A stretch of 64,000 nucleotides of DNA. Source: Tsukamurella conjunctivitidis. Lineage in GTDB: Bacteria > Actinomycetota > Actinomycetes > Mycobacteriales > Mycobacteriaceae. The translations under genes were made by a program, and so were the position numbers. The notes beneath the pieces were generated by a model that was given only the letters and a program-made list of their open reading frames with translations, was not told where the DNA came from and searched no databases. Positions 51,818-60,965 of this stretch are shown here, piece after piece; the stretch's first letter is position 1, and every line of letters starts with the position of its first letter. The stretch lies in contig NZ_VIGX01000009.1 of NCBI RefSeq assembly GCF_007858475.1, positions 93,002 through 157,001 of the forward strand, read 5' to 3'.

Positions 51818-52465
51818 ATGCGACGACAGTCCACACGGGCATCGCTGGGCGATGATGACCGTCCCCCGAGCGGCAGCTCGAGTCTGCGCCGGTGCGCCGG
51901 TGTGATCGCGGTGCTTGTGGTCGCGATGCTGCTCGGCGGGTGCGTTCAGCTCAGCGACCGGGCACGCGATGGCGGGATCATCGCTCCGGATGGCAAGGCC
52001 AGGCACTTCTACCCGCCCGAGCGGCGCAGCGTCGTCGGTGAGCTGTCCGGACGTAGTGTCACTGATCCCGGGGCCACGCTGCGACTGTCGGACTACGCCG
52101 GAAAGGTCGTGGTGATCAACGTCTGGGGCTCCTGGTGCGCCCCCTGTCGTCTCGAGGCTCCTGCTCTGGAAAAGGTGTACACGGCGCGCAAGTCCAAGGG
52201 TGTGCAGTTTCTCGGTATCGACGTTCGTGAAACCGCCGGCGACGATGCGGCGCGGGACTTCATCCGCTCCCACGGGCTGACCTATCCGTCGATCTACGAT
52301 CCCCCTGGCAAGACGCTGCTCGCGCTCGGTGAGCAGTACCCGACCACAGTAGTGCCGATGACCTTCGTCCTTGATCGGCAGCATCGCGTGGCCGCGGCAT
52401 ACCTGACGACGATCGACGAGAAGACCCTCACCGATGCCGTGGACCGCGTCGCCGGGGAGGGCTGA
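51818..52465 (+). CDS. TlpA/ResA-like lipoprotein thiol oxidoreductase
   Basis: 215 residues from ATG 51818. Basic start, hydrophobic stretch with lipobox LLGGC (about 38-43), then a thioredoxin-fold domain with WGSWCAPC near 105. Reduces disulfides outside the membrane, electrons coming through CcdA encoded next (TGATG overlap). Confidence 0.92.
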   Translation: MRRQSTRASLGDDDRPPSGSSSLRRCAGVIAVLVVAMLLGGCVQLSDRARDGGIIAPDGKARHFYPPERRSVVGELSGRSVTDPGATLRLSDYAGKVVVINVWGSWCAPCRLEAPALEKVYTARKSKGVQFLGIDVRETAGDDAARDFIRSHGLTYPSIYDPPGKTLLALGEQYPTTVVPMTFVLDRQHRVAAAYLTTIDEKTLTDAVDRVAGEG

Positions 52466-53262
52466 TGGGACAAGCCTTTGCCGACGCCGCCGTGTCAGGT
52501 CCGCTGATCCTGGCGATCGGGGCATGCCTGCTCGCCGGGTTGGTGTCCTTCGCCTCGCCGTGCATCGTGCCCCTTGTTCCCGGCTACTTGTCGTACCTCG
52601 CGGGGCTGGTCGGCGCCGAGGCTCCAGCGACGTCGATCGCAGAGCTCGGCGGCAGCGGAAAGGCGGTAGACCGGTCCGGTCGGTGGAGAGTGCTCGGCGC
52701 AGCCGCGTTGTTCGTCGGCGGGTTCACAGCGGCCTTCCTCTTGATGACGATGTCGGTGTTTGGTCTGGCGGCGACGATTCGGCTCAATGCAGAGACGCTG
52801 ATGCGGATAGGTGGGGGAATCACCATCATCATGGGCTTGGCGTTCATCGGATTGGTCCCGGCACTTGCCCGCGAGGTGCGTTTTGCGCCACGACCCTGGA
52901 CCACGCTTGCCGGTGCCCCGCTGCTGGGCGGGGTGTTCGCGCTCGGCTGGACTCCCTGTATCGGTCCCACCCTGGCGGGGATCATGTCGATCATTGTGGG
53001 CACCAACGCAGCGCCGGCACGCGGTGCCGCGCTGGTGGTGGCCTACTGCGTAGGCCTGGGCCTGCCGTTCATCGCACTCGCCGTCGGATCGACCGCCGCG
53101 GTGCGGGCCGTCGGATGGCTTCGCCGCAACAGCCGACGCATCCAGGTCGCCGGCGGCGTGCTCATGATCGCCGTCGGACTCGCCCTGGTCACCGGCTACT
53201 GGTCCGACTTCGTCGACATGGTCCGGCGGCTCTTCGTCTCCAACATCGTCATGCCGATCTGA
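52465..53262 (+). CDS. ccdA: CcdA-type thiol-disulfide electron transporter
   Basis: 265 residues, six membrane helices. The redox cysteines are in FASPCIVPLVPGYLS (about 29-45) and GWTPCIGPTL (about 170). Passes reducing power from cytoplasmic thioredoxin to TlpA proteins. Confidence 0.94.
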   Translation: MGQAFADAAVSGPLILAIGACLLAGLVSFASPCIVPLVPGYLSYLAGLVGAEAPATSIAELGGSGKAVDRSGRWRVLGAAALFVGGFTAAFLLMTMSVFGLAATIRLNAETLMRIGGGITIIMGLAFIGLVPALAREVRFAPRPWTTLAGAPLLGGVFALGWTPCIGPTLAGIMSIIVGTNAAPARGAALVVAYCVGLGLPFIALAVGSTAAVRAVGWLRRNSRRIQVAGGVLMIAVGLALVTGYWSDFVDMVRRLFVSNIVMPI

Positions 53263-53364
53263 CAGGAATCGCCGTCGACACGCACCAACCAGTACGCCCG
53301 CGATCGCCCAGACGACTCGCGACGAGCAGCACCACCACGGTCCAGAATTGAGGAGATCTCACTC

Positions 53365-55002
53365 GTGACCACGCAGACAGCACGAAGGCTCCCATCCGCG
53401 ACATCCACTCGGTGGGGGCCGGCTCATTGGCCGTGGACGCACACAGCGGTCAGGCTACTTCTGGCTGCCGCCGGCGGCGGAGCGATGTTCATCTCGTTCC
53501 CACCCACCGCGCTGTGGGGAGCGGCGCCGGTCGGTGTCGCGCTCGTGGTCGCCGCCGTGTGGGGCTGCGGAATCGGCCAAGCCCTGCTGTACGGCTACGC
53601 CGCGGGGCTGGCGTTCTTCCTGCCCTTGCTTCCGTGGGTAGGCATCTACGTTGGGGCTGGGCCGTGGATCGCGCTCGCCGCGGTCGAAGCCGTCGCGGTA
53701 GCGGTGTTCGGCGCCTTGGTCAGCCGGATGGTGGTTCTCCCCGGCTACCCGCTGTGGTGCGCCTGCGCGTGGACAGCGACGGAGGCACTGCGCAGCCGCC
53801 TGCCATTCGGCGGGTTCCCTTGGGGAAAGTTGGCGTTCGGGCAGACCGATGGGCCTCTCGTACAGTTGGCCGCGATCGCCAGCGCACCGGCCGTCTCGTT
53901 CGCGGTCGCCCTCATCGGGTGCTCCGGTTTCGCCGTGGTCCGCGCGGCACTGCGGAGGTCACCGCGCGCTGCTGTCCGTGCGTCGCTTGGTGGCATCCTC
54001 CCGTTCGCCGGCGCAGCACTCCTAATCGCGCTACCAGCGTACGAACCGCGAGCGAGCGTGACCGTTGCGGTGATCCAAGGCAACGTTCCCCGCCTAGGAC
54101 TGGACTTCAATGCTCAGCGTGCCGCAGTGCTCGAGAATCACCTACGACGCACCGAGGACCTCGCCAGTGCCATCGAATCTGGCCAGATGCCCCGGCCCGC
54201 CATGATCGTCTGGCCCGAGAACGCCTCGGATATCGACCCGCTGCGCGATCGGCAGGTGCGCGCGCGGATCGATGAGACGGTCAACAGGCTCGGCGTACCT
54301 GTCCTCGTCGGTGCAGTGCTCTCCGCCGACGACGGCACATCACGCAACGTCTCCATCGTCTGGAACCCCGGCTCCGGTCCTGGACAGCAACACATCAAGC
54401 GGCGACTGGTGCCCTTCGGGGAGTACCTACCGATGCGGCCGCTCGCGACCCGCCTGTCCGCATACGCCGACAAGGCCGGCCGGTTCGTGCCTGGCGATGG
54501 TGACGGCATTGTCACCCTCGCTGGCATACCGACCGCGGCTGCCATCTGCTACGAAGTGGCCTTCGACGACCTCGTCCGTGAATCTGTACGCGGTGGAGCC
54601 CAGCTGATCACCGTGCCCACTAACAACGCGACCTTCGGCCGCACGGCCATGTCGTACCAACAACTGGCGATGTCCCGACTGCGGGCCATCGAGCACCGCC
54701 GCACCGTCCTGATCGCCGCGACGAGTGGCGTCAGCGCTGTCGTGACCCCGGACGGGACGGTCACCGACCAGTCCGCACTGTTCAGCGCGGATACTCTGAT
54801 CGCGACTGTTCCCCTCGACGACCGGCTCACACTCGCCACCCGCTGGGGCGCGTTGCCCGAAGCGGTCACGTCCGCCCTGGCCGCTGCGGCCCTGATCGCC
54901 GCAACGGTGATCAAACGGCGCGCACGTCGCACCACCGGTCTCAAACAGTCGGTCCCCGCCGATACGACGCCCGTGCCCATCGACGAGCAGAAGACACCAT
55001 GA
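53365..55002 (+). CDS. lnt: Apolipoprotein N-acyltransferase Lnt
   Basis: 545 residues from GTG 53365 (AGGAG upstream). Eight-helix membrane part then nitrilase-like domain with catalytic E285 (WPENASD), K345 (HIKRRLVPFGEY) and C395 (ICYEVAF), equivalent to E267/K335/C387 of E. coli. Adds the third acyl chain to lipoproteins. The host should already own an Lnt, so this is an accessory copy under BlaI-type control. Confidence 0.94.
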   Translation: MTTQTARRLPSATSTRWGPAHWPWTHTAVRLLLAAAGGGAMFISFPPTALWGAAPVGVALVVAAVWGCGIGQALLYGYAAGLAFFLPLLPWVGIYVGAGPWIALAAVEAVAVAVFGALVSRMVVLPGYPLWCACAWTATEALRSRLPFGGFPWGKLAFGQTDGPLVQLAAIASAPAVSFAVALIGCSGFAVVRAALRRSPRAAVRASLGGILPFAGAALLIALPAYEPRASVTVAVIQGNVPRLGLDFNAQRAAVLENHLRRTEDLASAIESGQMPRPAMIVWPENASDIDPLRDRQVRARIDETVNRLGVPVLVGAVLSADDGTSRNVSIVWNPGSGPGQQHIKRRLVPFGEYLPMRPLATRLSAYADKAGRFVPGDGDGIVTLAGIPTAAAICYEVAFDDLVRESVRGGAQLITVPTNNATFGRTAMSYQQLAMSRLRAIEHRRTVLIAATSGVSAVVTPDGTVTDQSALFSADTLIATVPLDDRLTLATRWGALPEAVTSALAAAALIAATVIKRRARRTTGLKQSVPADTTPVPIDEQKTP

Positions 55003-55706
55003 GCGTCGCCCTTCCCCCCGGACCCGACGAGTGCGCCTCAACCCCGCCGTGGCATCGCCGGCACCGGTACGCACTGGCCCTTATTGCGATCGCTGCCGCG
55101 CTGCTGCTCATCGCCGTCTCGACCGCGCATTCGCTCACGGAAAAACCAGGAGACCACGATACCGCCTCCACCGGCACCCGCACTGGAACCGAGGCCCCAC
55201 TCCAGGCCAGCTCAGCCCGCGGTGTACCTAAACCGCAGTGCGGCGGAACGAAATCGGTATCAGCCCGATCCGTTGGGCCCCTGGCAGATCTGTCCGAGCC
55301 CTGCCTCACTACCCCCGATGTGATCAACCTCGGACAACTCACCGCAGGCAGAACCACTTTGCTCAACTTCTGGGCGTCCTGGTGCGGGACGTGTCGCGAA
55401 GAAATGCCGATCCTCTCGCGCTATGCCCAACGCCCCGAAGCAGTCCAGGTACTCGGGATCAACGTCCGCGACGTCGAGAGTTACGCTCGTACCTTCGCCA
55501 CCGATCTCGCCCTCGCGTACCCGAGCATCATCGACGCGGACGGCGCGGTCGCGAGGACACTGCAGATCCCGCCCCTGCTGCCGCTGTCCTTTCTCGTCCG
55601 CCCCGACGGCTCCGTGCAGCGGATCGTGGACCCGCTGGTCTTCCGATCAGTACAGGACATCGAGGACGCTGTTGCTAGGGCGCAACCCTCGCTTCCGGGC
55701 AAGTGA
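54999..55706 (+). CDS. Membrane-anchored TlpA-like thioredoxin-fold protein
   Basis: 235 residues from ATG 54999, overlapping lnt. N-terminal membrane helix (about 26-44), linker, then a thioredoxin fold with FWASWCGTCREE near 128. Second partner for CcdA; a CGTC centre may favour another substrate than the CAPC of the first TlpA. Confidence 0.9.
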   Translation: MSVALPPGPDECASTPPWHRRHRYALALIAIAAALLLIAVSTAHSLTEKPGDHDTASTGTRTGTEAPLQASSARGVPKPQCGGTKSVSARSVGPLADLSEPCLTTPDVINLGQLTAGRTTLLNFWASWCGTCREEMPILSRYAQRPEAVQVLGINVRDVESYARTFATDLALAYPSIIDADGAVARTLQIPPLLPLSFLVRPDGSVQRIVDPLVFRSVQDIEDAVARAQPSLPGK

Positions 55707-55840
55707 GCGCTTCAGTCGATGGAACGGTCAGAACACCCACCCGCACCTGCTCGACGACTCGCCGCGCCTGGTACCTGTACCGGCGGAGCGGGTGAGAGTA
55801 CCTCGCCTGCGGACCTGGCGGGCTCGACCACTCACCATAA

Positions 55841-55862
55841 AGTACTATGCAAATTAGTAGTT
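55841..55862. promoter_or_regulatory. BlaI-type operator before L,D-transpeptidase
   Basis: TACTA at 55843-55847, seven bases, TAGTA at 55855-55859; arms extend to seven bases with one mismatch. 30 bp before the start codon. Confidence 0.82.
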
Positions 55863-55891
55863 GCGTGATGAGGCGGGTCGAGGGAGGCTGA

Positions 55892-57148
55892 ATGGTTCTG
55901 CAACGGCGAACTCTGCTGGCGCGGACGGCAACCGGAATCGGAGCCGTCGCGATCACGTCCGCCTGCGGTGCCGAGCGGGGCGCGGTGCCGCTGAGCGGAT
56001 CCTCGTCCTCACCGAAACCGTCGGGCGCCGTGCCACTGATCGAGCTGGCGCCGGCCGACGGCGCCGCGGAGGTCACACCCCGCACACCGGTCACTGTGCG
56101 TGTCGTGGGCACCGGCGCCCTCGCCGAAGTCACGCTCACCAACGAGGCGGGACGCGCCGTTGCCGGCACGTTGGACGCACCGCGCAAATCCTGGTCGGCC
56201 GGTGAGCCCCTTGGATTCGGCCGCACCTACCGCTTGCGAGCGGTCGCGGTCGATGAGGCAGGACGCCGGACCGAACGGCAGAGCACGTTCACCACTCTCG
56301 CGCCACAGGCGCAGGCGACGATGGAGCTGGCAACGACGGCGGGCACCCCGGTCGGCGAAGGGCGGACCTACGGTGTGGGGCTGGTGCTGGTGGCGAAGTT
56401 CGACACCGACATCGCAGACCGCGCCGAGGCAGAACGTCGTATGAAAGTCACCTGTACACCCGCGGTCGAGGGAGCGTGGTGCTGGGTCTCGAATACCGAA
56501 GCGCATTGGCGACCTGAGAAATACCACACGCCGGGCACTCAGATCACCGTGGACGCCGCGCTATACGGTGTCCGCCTGGGCGAGCGCCTCTACGGCGCCG
56601 AGGACGTGCGTGCCAGTGCGACCATCGGCGCCTCGCATGTCTCGATCGCCGACGACGCGACCAAGACGGTCACCGTCTACGACGGCGGTAATCTCGTCCG
56701 TACGATGCCCACCTCCATGGGCATGGGCGGCAGCGAGATCATCAACGGCAACACCATCAGCTTCTGGACCCAACGGGGCATCTACACCGTGATGGACAAG
56801 GCGAACCCGGTGGTGATGGACTCGTCCACCTACGGGCTACCGATCAACTCGCGCTTGGGGTACAAACAGACGATCAACTACGCGACACGGATCAGCACAG
56901 ACGGTATCTACCTGCACCAACTCGACAGTTCTGTGTGGGCGCAGGGCAACACGAACACTTCCCACGGGTGCCTCAACCTCAACGGTGACAACGCTCGATG
57001 GTTCTTCGACTTCTCGGTCCCCGGCGACATCGTCGAAATCCGCAACACTGGCGGCGCACCTCTCGAGCAATGGCAGAACGGTGACTGGAGTGTGCCCTGG
57101 CAGCAGTGGACCAAAGCCAGCGCCCTGGCGTCGTCGGAAGGCCGCTGA
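55892..57148 (+). CDS. Lipoprotein L,D-transpeptidase
   Basis: 418 residues from ATG 55892. Signal with RR and lipobox TSAC (about 26-30), two Ig-like domains (about 45-130 and 145-255), then the YkuD catalytic domain with H340-region and HGC: H358-G-C360 (NTSHGCLNL). Makes 3-3 cross-links in peptidoglycan, like LdtMt2. Copper is reported to inhibit such enzymes by binding the active cysteine, which may explain a copy beside copper genes. Confidence 0.93.
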   Translation: MVLQRRTLLARTATGIGAVAITSACGAERGAVPLSGSSSSPKPSGAVPLIELAPADGAAEVTPRTPVTVRVVGTGALAEVTLTNEAGRAVAGTLDAPRKSWSAGEPLGFGRTYRLRAVAVDEAGRRTERQSTFTTLAPQAQATMELATTAGTPVGEGRTYGVGLVLVAKFDTDIADRAEAERRMKVTCTPAVEGAWCWVSNTEAHWRPEKYHTPGTQITVDAALYGVRLGERLYGAEDVRASATIGASHVSIADDATKTVTVYDGGNLVRTMPTSMGMGGSEIINGNTISFWTQRGIYTVMDKANPVVMDSSTYGLPINSRLGYKQTINYATRISTDGIYLHQLDSSVWAQGNTNTSHGCLNLNGDNARWFFDFSVPGDIVEIRNTGGAPLEQWQNGDWSVPWQQWTKASALASSEGR

Positions 57149-57215
57149 CCAGGACGGAGAATGGGCGAGGCAGTCCGGATCTGTCTGAGCACATCCCGGT
57201 AGCCCCGCCGACTCG

Positions 57216-58382
57216 TCACAACGTCATCACCCATATCGCCACCGCGATCGCGGCCGTAGCACCTGCTGCGACTGCGGTACGCCCCCACCGAGTGTGCGGG
57301 TCGGAGCGCAGCGGAAACAGCACCTGCCGGACCAGCGCGTAGGCAGCGAGTCCGATCACGAAGATCGCTCCCGAGTGCCGGACGCCCAGGAACAGGAATT
57401 CGGCCCCTATCGCCAGCGTCCCGCACGCCGCAGCTTCAAACAGCTGCACCGGATAGCGTGAAGCGGCCACCCTCCGATCCGATGACCACAGTGACCACCG
57501 CGACACGGTGACCTTTCCAGCGCAACAGCCGGTCAGCCAACACCCCGGCCTCCCGACGGCCATCCCTGCGAGCAGTGCCGGGGCAGCAGAATCGAGCACC
57601 GCGCCCCATGACAGTCCGATCGCCGGCGCCCCCATCACCAAGACCACCGCGGCAGCGGCGTTGAACCCCTGAATGCAGGCTCCGGAGGACAGCAGCTTCC
57701 GTAGCGGCATCCGATGGATTGCCAAGAACCACAACCGCGCGCCGAGAAACCCCACAGCACAGGCCACACCGCTGATCCCCACCGCCGCGAATGCAGAGCC
57801 GCCAGCGAGGGAGACGTTCACTGCCATGAGCGCGACCGCGACGACAGCGCCGAGCCCCACCAGCAGCGGCCAACACCACGCTGCCACCGCGGGCCCGTGT
57901 GCCAGAGGCGCGAACACCGTCCGGACCCGCATCTGCTGGTCCGGAAGCTTCATCTCGCCCGCCAGCTCGCCCGCCTGCGTCGCAGCCGGTGTCCACGCTG
58001 CTCGCACCCGAATATCCCACTCGCCTGCCGGGATCCCCGATAGCCGCTCGGTCACAGCGACCGGCCGCCCGCGGGCCGCCGCGAGACTGACATCGCGCTG
58101 GCAGGTGAATCGCCCTTGCGTATCGTCGGCCTCGGCGCCGATCCGTAGGCCCTCGTACTGCATCCGGAGCGCACCGGGAGCGCTGACCGCGTCTAGCACG
58201 TACGTAGCGGACAGTCCTTGTGGCTCCGCTTCGTTCACTGGGTCGCAACCGCCCACCGGACCGGTGATCGTCGAGATCCTCTCCGACGCCTGCACCGCGT
58301 CATGCCGCACCGGCGCGCCGACGGATTCGGTCACCGTTGGAAGGCCCACGTCTGGATCCGGCACGCTAGAGAGATGTTTCAT
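57216..58382 (-). CDS. Lgt-like membrane protein with extracellular N-terminal domain
   Basis: 388 residues from ATG 58382. Residues about 1-160 form a soluble beta-rich domain with a few cysteines; about 165-385 is a polytopic region with GRPGCWLTGCCAG and SRYPVQLFEA, motifs of the prolipoprotein diacylglyceryl transferase family. The classic GRxGNFxNxE signature is altered: the Arg is kept, but Asn and Glu are replaced by Cys. Diacylglyceryl transfer is therefore uncertain. Two BlaI-type boxes precede it. Confidence 0.7.
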   Translation of the reverse strand: MKHLSSVPDPDVGLPTVTESVGAPVRHDAVQASERISTITGPVGGCDPVNEAEPQGLSATYVLDAVSAPGALRMQYEGLRIGAEADDTQGRFTCQRDVSLAAARGRPVAVTERLSGIPAGEWDIRVRAAWTPAATQAGELAGEMKLPDQQMRVRTVFAPLAHGPAVAAWCWPLLVGLGAVVAVALMAVNVSLAGGSAFAAVGISGVACAVGFLGARLWFLAIHRMPLRKLLSSGACIQGFNAAAAVVLVMGAPAIGLSWGAVLDSAAPALLAGMAVGRPGCWLTGCCAGKVTVSRWSLWSSDRRVAASRYPVQLFEAAACGTLAIGAEFLFLGVRHSGAIFVIGLAAYALVRQVLFPLRSDPHTRWGRTAVAAGATAAIAVAIWVMTL

Positions 58383-58407
58383 CGATCAGGCCTCTCCCGA
58401 GATTGAG

Positions 58408-58449
58408 CTACTAACACGCTTAGTAGGTAACTACTATGTTGAATAGTAG
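58408..58449. promoter_or_regulatory. Two BlaI-type operators before Lgt-like gene
   Basis: CTACTA-N7-TAGTAG at 58408-58426 and again at 58431-58449, both perfect, 23 bp apart start to start, about two helical turns, favouring cooperative binding. Confidence 0.88.
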
Positions 58450-58477
58450 ATGAGGGGCGGGCAGGCCCGCCACCAAG

Positions 58478-58500
58478 AACTACTATGTGATCTAGTAGTT
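58478..58500. promoter_or_regulatory. BlaI-type operator before CPLC membrane protein
   Basis: AACTACTA-N7-TAGTAGTT, perfect 8-bp arms, 46 bp before the GTG start. Confidence 0.87.
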
Positions 58501-58546
58501 ATGCTGAGTTCGAGGAAAGACAAGCGCGAGGTGAGGAGGGTGCACT

Positions 58547-59092
58547 GTGAGTGGTATGAACCGCAGGGCGGTCATTGGACGGGTGCGGTGGTGGCACGCA
58601 GCGGCTGGCGGTGCGCTGATCGCACTGGTGATCGCGATCCCCTCCCGAGTGCTTCCCAATCCTGTCTTCACCCGGATGACGCCGGTGCGCTGGTGGGACT
58701 ACCTCGTCCTCGTGGTGGTGACCGTTCTCGCGGCCGCCTGGCTGGCAGCTCCGGTGGTGGCCGGGTGGAATCGTGGTGCTGTGCGAGGCACTTCCGGTGT
58801 GGTCCTGTCGACGCTCGCGGTGGGGTGCCCGTTGTGTAACAAGGTCGTCGTCGCGATGTTGGGCGCGTCGGGAGCGTTGACGCTGTGGGCGCCGCTGCAG
58901 CCCCTGGTTGCTGTCGTCTCGGCCCTCGCCATGGGTGCCGCGGTCGCCACCCGCTGGGGGATACGGTGGTCGTGGCGGGGCGGCGAGCCTGAGCATCCGC
59001 TACAGGTGAGCGAATGCCCCGCCGGGGTGTGCGACCCCTCGGCGAAGATGCCTGTGGCTGTGGACACGACCGCCGGGCATCGGCATTCGTGA
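58547..59092 (+). CDS. Small membrane protein with CPLC motif
   Basis: 181 residues from GTG 58547 (GAGGAGGG upstream). Four hydrophobic segments; the third is preceded by VGCPLCNKVVV, a CxxC in or near the membrane. The tail has ECPAGVCD and ends with GHRHS. May relay thiol electrons or bind copper; the family is not one I can name. Controlled by its own BlaI-type box. Confidence 0.65.
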   Translation: MSGMNRRAVIGRVRWWHAAAGGALIALVIAIPSRVLPNPVFTRMTPVRWWDYLVLVVVTVLAAAWLAAPVVAGWNRGAVRGTSGVVLSTLAVGCPLCNKVVVAMLGASGALTLWAPLQPLVAVVSALAMGAAVATRWGIRWSWRGGEPEHPLQVSECPAGVCDPSAKMPVAVDTTAGHRHS

Positions 59093-59287
59093 CTCGTCGA
59101 ATAGCGGCACCGGAGCGTAGTGGCTCAAGGACGTAGGCGCTCGGGACTCGGTGTACGGTCGCTGAAATGCGACTCGTGGGTCGCACTCGCTAGTCACGAT
59201 GAAGCGTCGCAGCGGATGTTGCTGCGCAGTTGGCCCCCCGGGGAACAGGCAAATCTCTCTGTCACGCTGCGCCACGGGCGCAGCGGG

Positions 59288-60259
59288 CTAGAGCGCTGGG
59301 CAGGAAATAGCGGACACGACGAGGGCTGCAAGCGCCACCGTAGCGGCTGATCCCAGGGCGGTGGCCGCGGCGACCGCGCCGCAGTGGCGCACGCGAGCAC
59401 TGCGGCTCGCTGCGGGGAGCTGTAGGCGGCGGGCCCGCGCCGAGGTCGCGGTGGTCGCCATCGCCAGAGTAGGGCCCCGCCCGGCTGTCCCTGATCGCTG
59501 CCGCACCGATTGTGCGGAGGCCATCTGCAGCAGGGCCCGGTGTACCGTGGCCGCCCCGCAACGGCGTGCTGCTGCTCCGTCAGCGATCGCCTCGACCAAT
59601 TCCCGCACGGCGCTCGGGGCGTTCCGGCACAGCGGGATCGGGCGCAGGACCTGCCCGATGACCTCAGTGATGGCAACGATCAGGTGGTGGCGACCGCGGA
59701 GGTGTGCGTGCTCGTGTGCCAGCACTGCCGCCAGCTCGGAGGGTGCCAACAAGGTCTGTAGGCCGCGGGAGATCACCACCATCCCGCCCCTGGGTGCGGC
59801 GATGGCGAATGCCAAGGGGGCGTCGTGCTCGAGGCACCACACTCGGCCGTCCCCGGCGGCTGGACTGGCCACCAGCCTTATTCGGTCGCAATGCAACGTC
59901 GCGACCGCCCGCCGGCGCGCGAGGACGAAGACGCAGCGCACGCCGGAGATCACGACGGAGCCCGCAATGAGCGCGGCTAGTGCGGCGCCGGTCGCCCGGC
60001 GTCCCTGCGGCACGGTGCCATGGACCGCCAGGGACCAGCAGTCTCCGAACGCAGTGGTTACCGAGTAGTCTGCGTGCAGCGGCAGCAACAGTGCCACGAT
60101 CGCTAACGCCGTCAGCAGTCCAAGCATTGCCAGCGCTCCCACCCAGCCGATGAGCAGGGCAACTGGATCGAGCCGCGTACGCCCCGCGCGGGTGAGCAGC
60201 ACAGGTCCGGCAGCCGCGATCGCAGCCGCCGCGACGACCAATGCCGCGAACACCGTCAT
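59288..60259 (-). CDS. M56-family membrane metallopeptidase (BlaR-like)
   Basis: 323 residues from ATG 60259. Four or more membrane helices and the zinc motif HEHAH near residue 182. Like M. tuberculosis Rv1845c it lacks the penicillin-binding sensor of BlaR1. In such pairs the peptidase inactivates BlaI upon a signal. 57 bp downstream of blaI. Confidence 0.88.
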   Translation of the reverse strand: MTVFAALVVAAAAIAAAGPVLLTRAGRTRLDPVALLIGWVGALAMLGLLTALAIVALLLPLHADYSVTTAFGDCWSLAVHGTVPQGRRATGAALAALIAGSVVISGVRCVFVLARRRAVATLHCDRIRLVASPAAGDGRVWCLEHDAPLAFAIAAPRGGMVVISRGLQTLLAPSELAAVLAHEHAHLRGRHHLIVAITEVIGQVLRPIPLCRNAPSAVRELVEAIADGAAARRCGAATVHRALLQMASAQSVRQRSGTAGRGPTLAMATTATSARARRLQLPAASRSARVRHCGAVAAATALGSAATVALAALVVSAISCPAL

Positions 60260-60316
60260 CGTGTACTCATTCCCTCCATCCGGGTCCGGATTCGGATCTC
60301 GCGCACCGGGCTTAGT

Positions 60317-60682
60317 CTATTGCTGCCGTGACCGACGGCGTAGTGCCCGCCGGATGACCTTTGATTCCTCGTCCGACGCGGACTCGGTGAAGTGCAGCAG
60401 CACTGCCTCAGGATCGCCGGATGCATCCAGCACGTCACGCAGCGCCTGGGTCGCAGCCTCCGCGCGGCTGAGTGTCGGCTCGTAGAAGTAGGCCTTGCCG
60501 ACCTTCTCGCGTTGGACCCACTGCTTGCGGTGCAGGTTGTCTAGAACCGTCATCACCGTGGTGTAGGCCAGTGCCCGCCCGGTGTCGAGGGCATCGACCA
60601 CCTCCTGCACCTTCAAGGCGTGCTCACTGTCCCAGAGCACTTGCATGACCGCGGATTCCAACTCACCAGGCAAGGGTCGCAC
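60317..60682 (-). CDS. blaI: BlaI/CopY-family repressor
   Basis: 121 residues from GTG 60682; because AAGGAGG ends only one base before it, the TTG at 60673 (118 residues) fits ribosome spacing better. Winged helix with LPGELESAVMQVLW and AYTTVMTVLDNLHRKQWV. No CopY-type C-terminal CxC motifs, so it is the BlaI type, probably inactivated by proteolysis. Its own operator lies just upstream. Confidence 0.93.
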   Translation of the reverse strand: MRPLPGELESAVMQVLWDSEHALKVQEVVDALDTGRALAYTTVMTVLDNLHRKQWVQREKVGKAYFYEPTLSRAEAATQALRDVLDASGDPEAVLLHFTESASDEESKVIRRALRRRSRQQ

Positions 60683-60692
60683 TCCTCCTTAG

Positions 60693-60709
60693 TACTATCG
60701 TGGATAGTA
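60693..60709. promoter_or_regulatory. BlaI-type operator before blaI
   Basis: TACTA-N7-TAGTA, ending arms at 60693 and 60709, ahead of the blaI start: autoregulation. Confidence 0.85.
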
Positions 60710-60965
60710 GCAGGATCTTGATTGAATCTTGAATACCGCAGGCCAACCCCATTGTAGGTGGCAGTTAAGGCTCTGCATCTGCTCGATCACCGCTTCCCTC
60801 TGTGGCGTCTGTGACGTACGGTTCGGATGGTACTCAAGGGGTGCCGGTGCGGCGCGTCAAACTTTGCGTAAAAAGATTGCGCACCAACAATATTCCGCTT
60901 CTGATCCCCTCGCGTGGGCGCAACCTCCCCGCGGGGGGCGGTCGGCTCGTTGAAGGAGATGTTCC

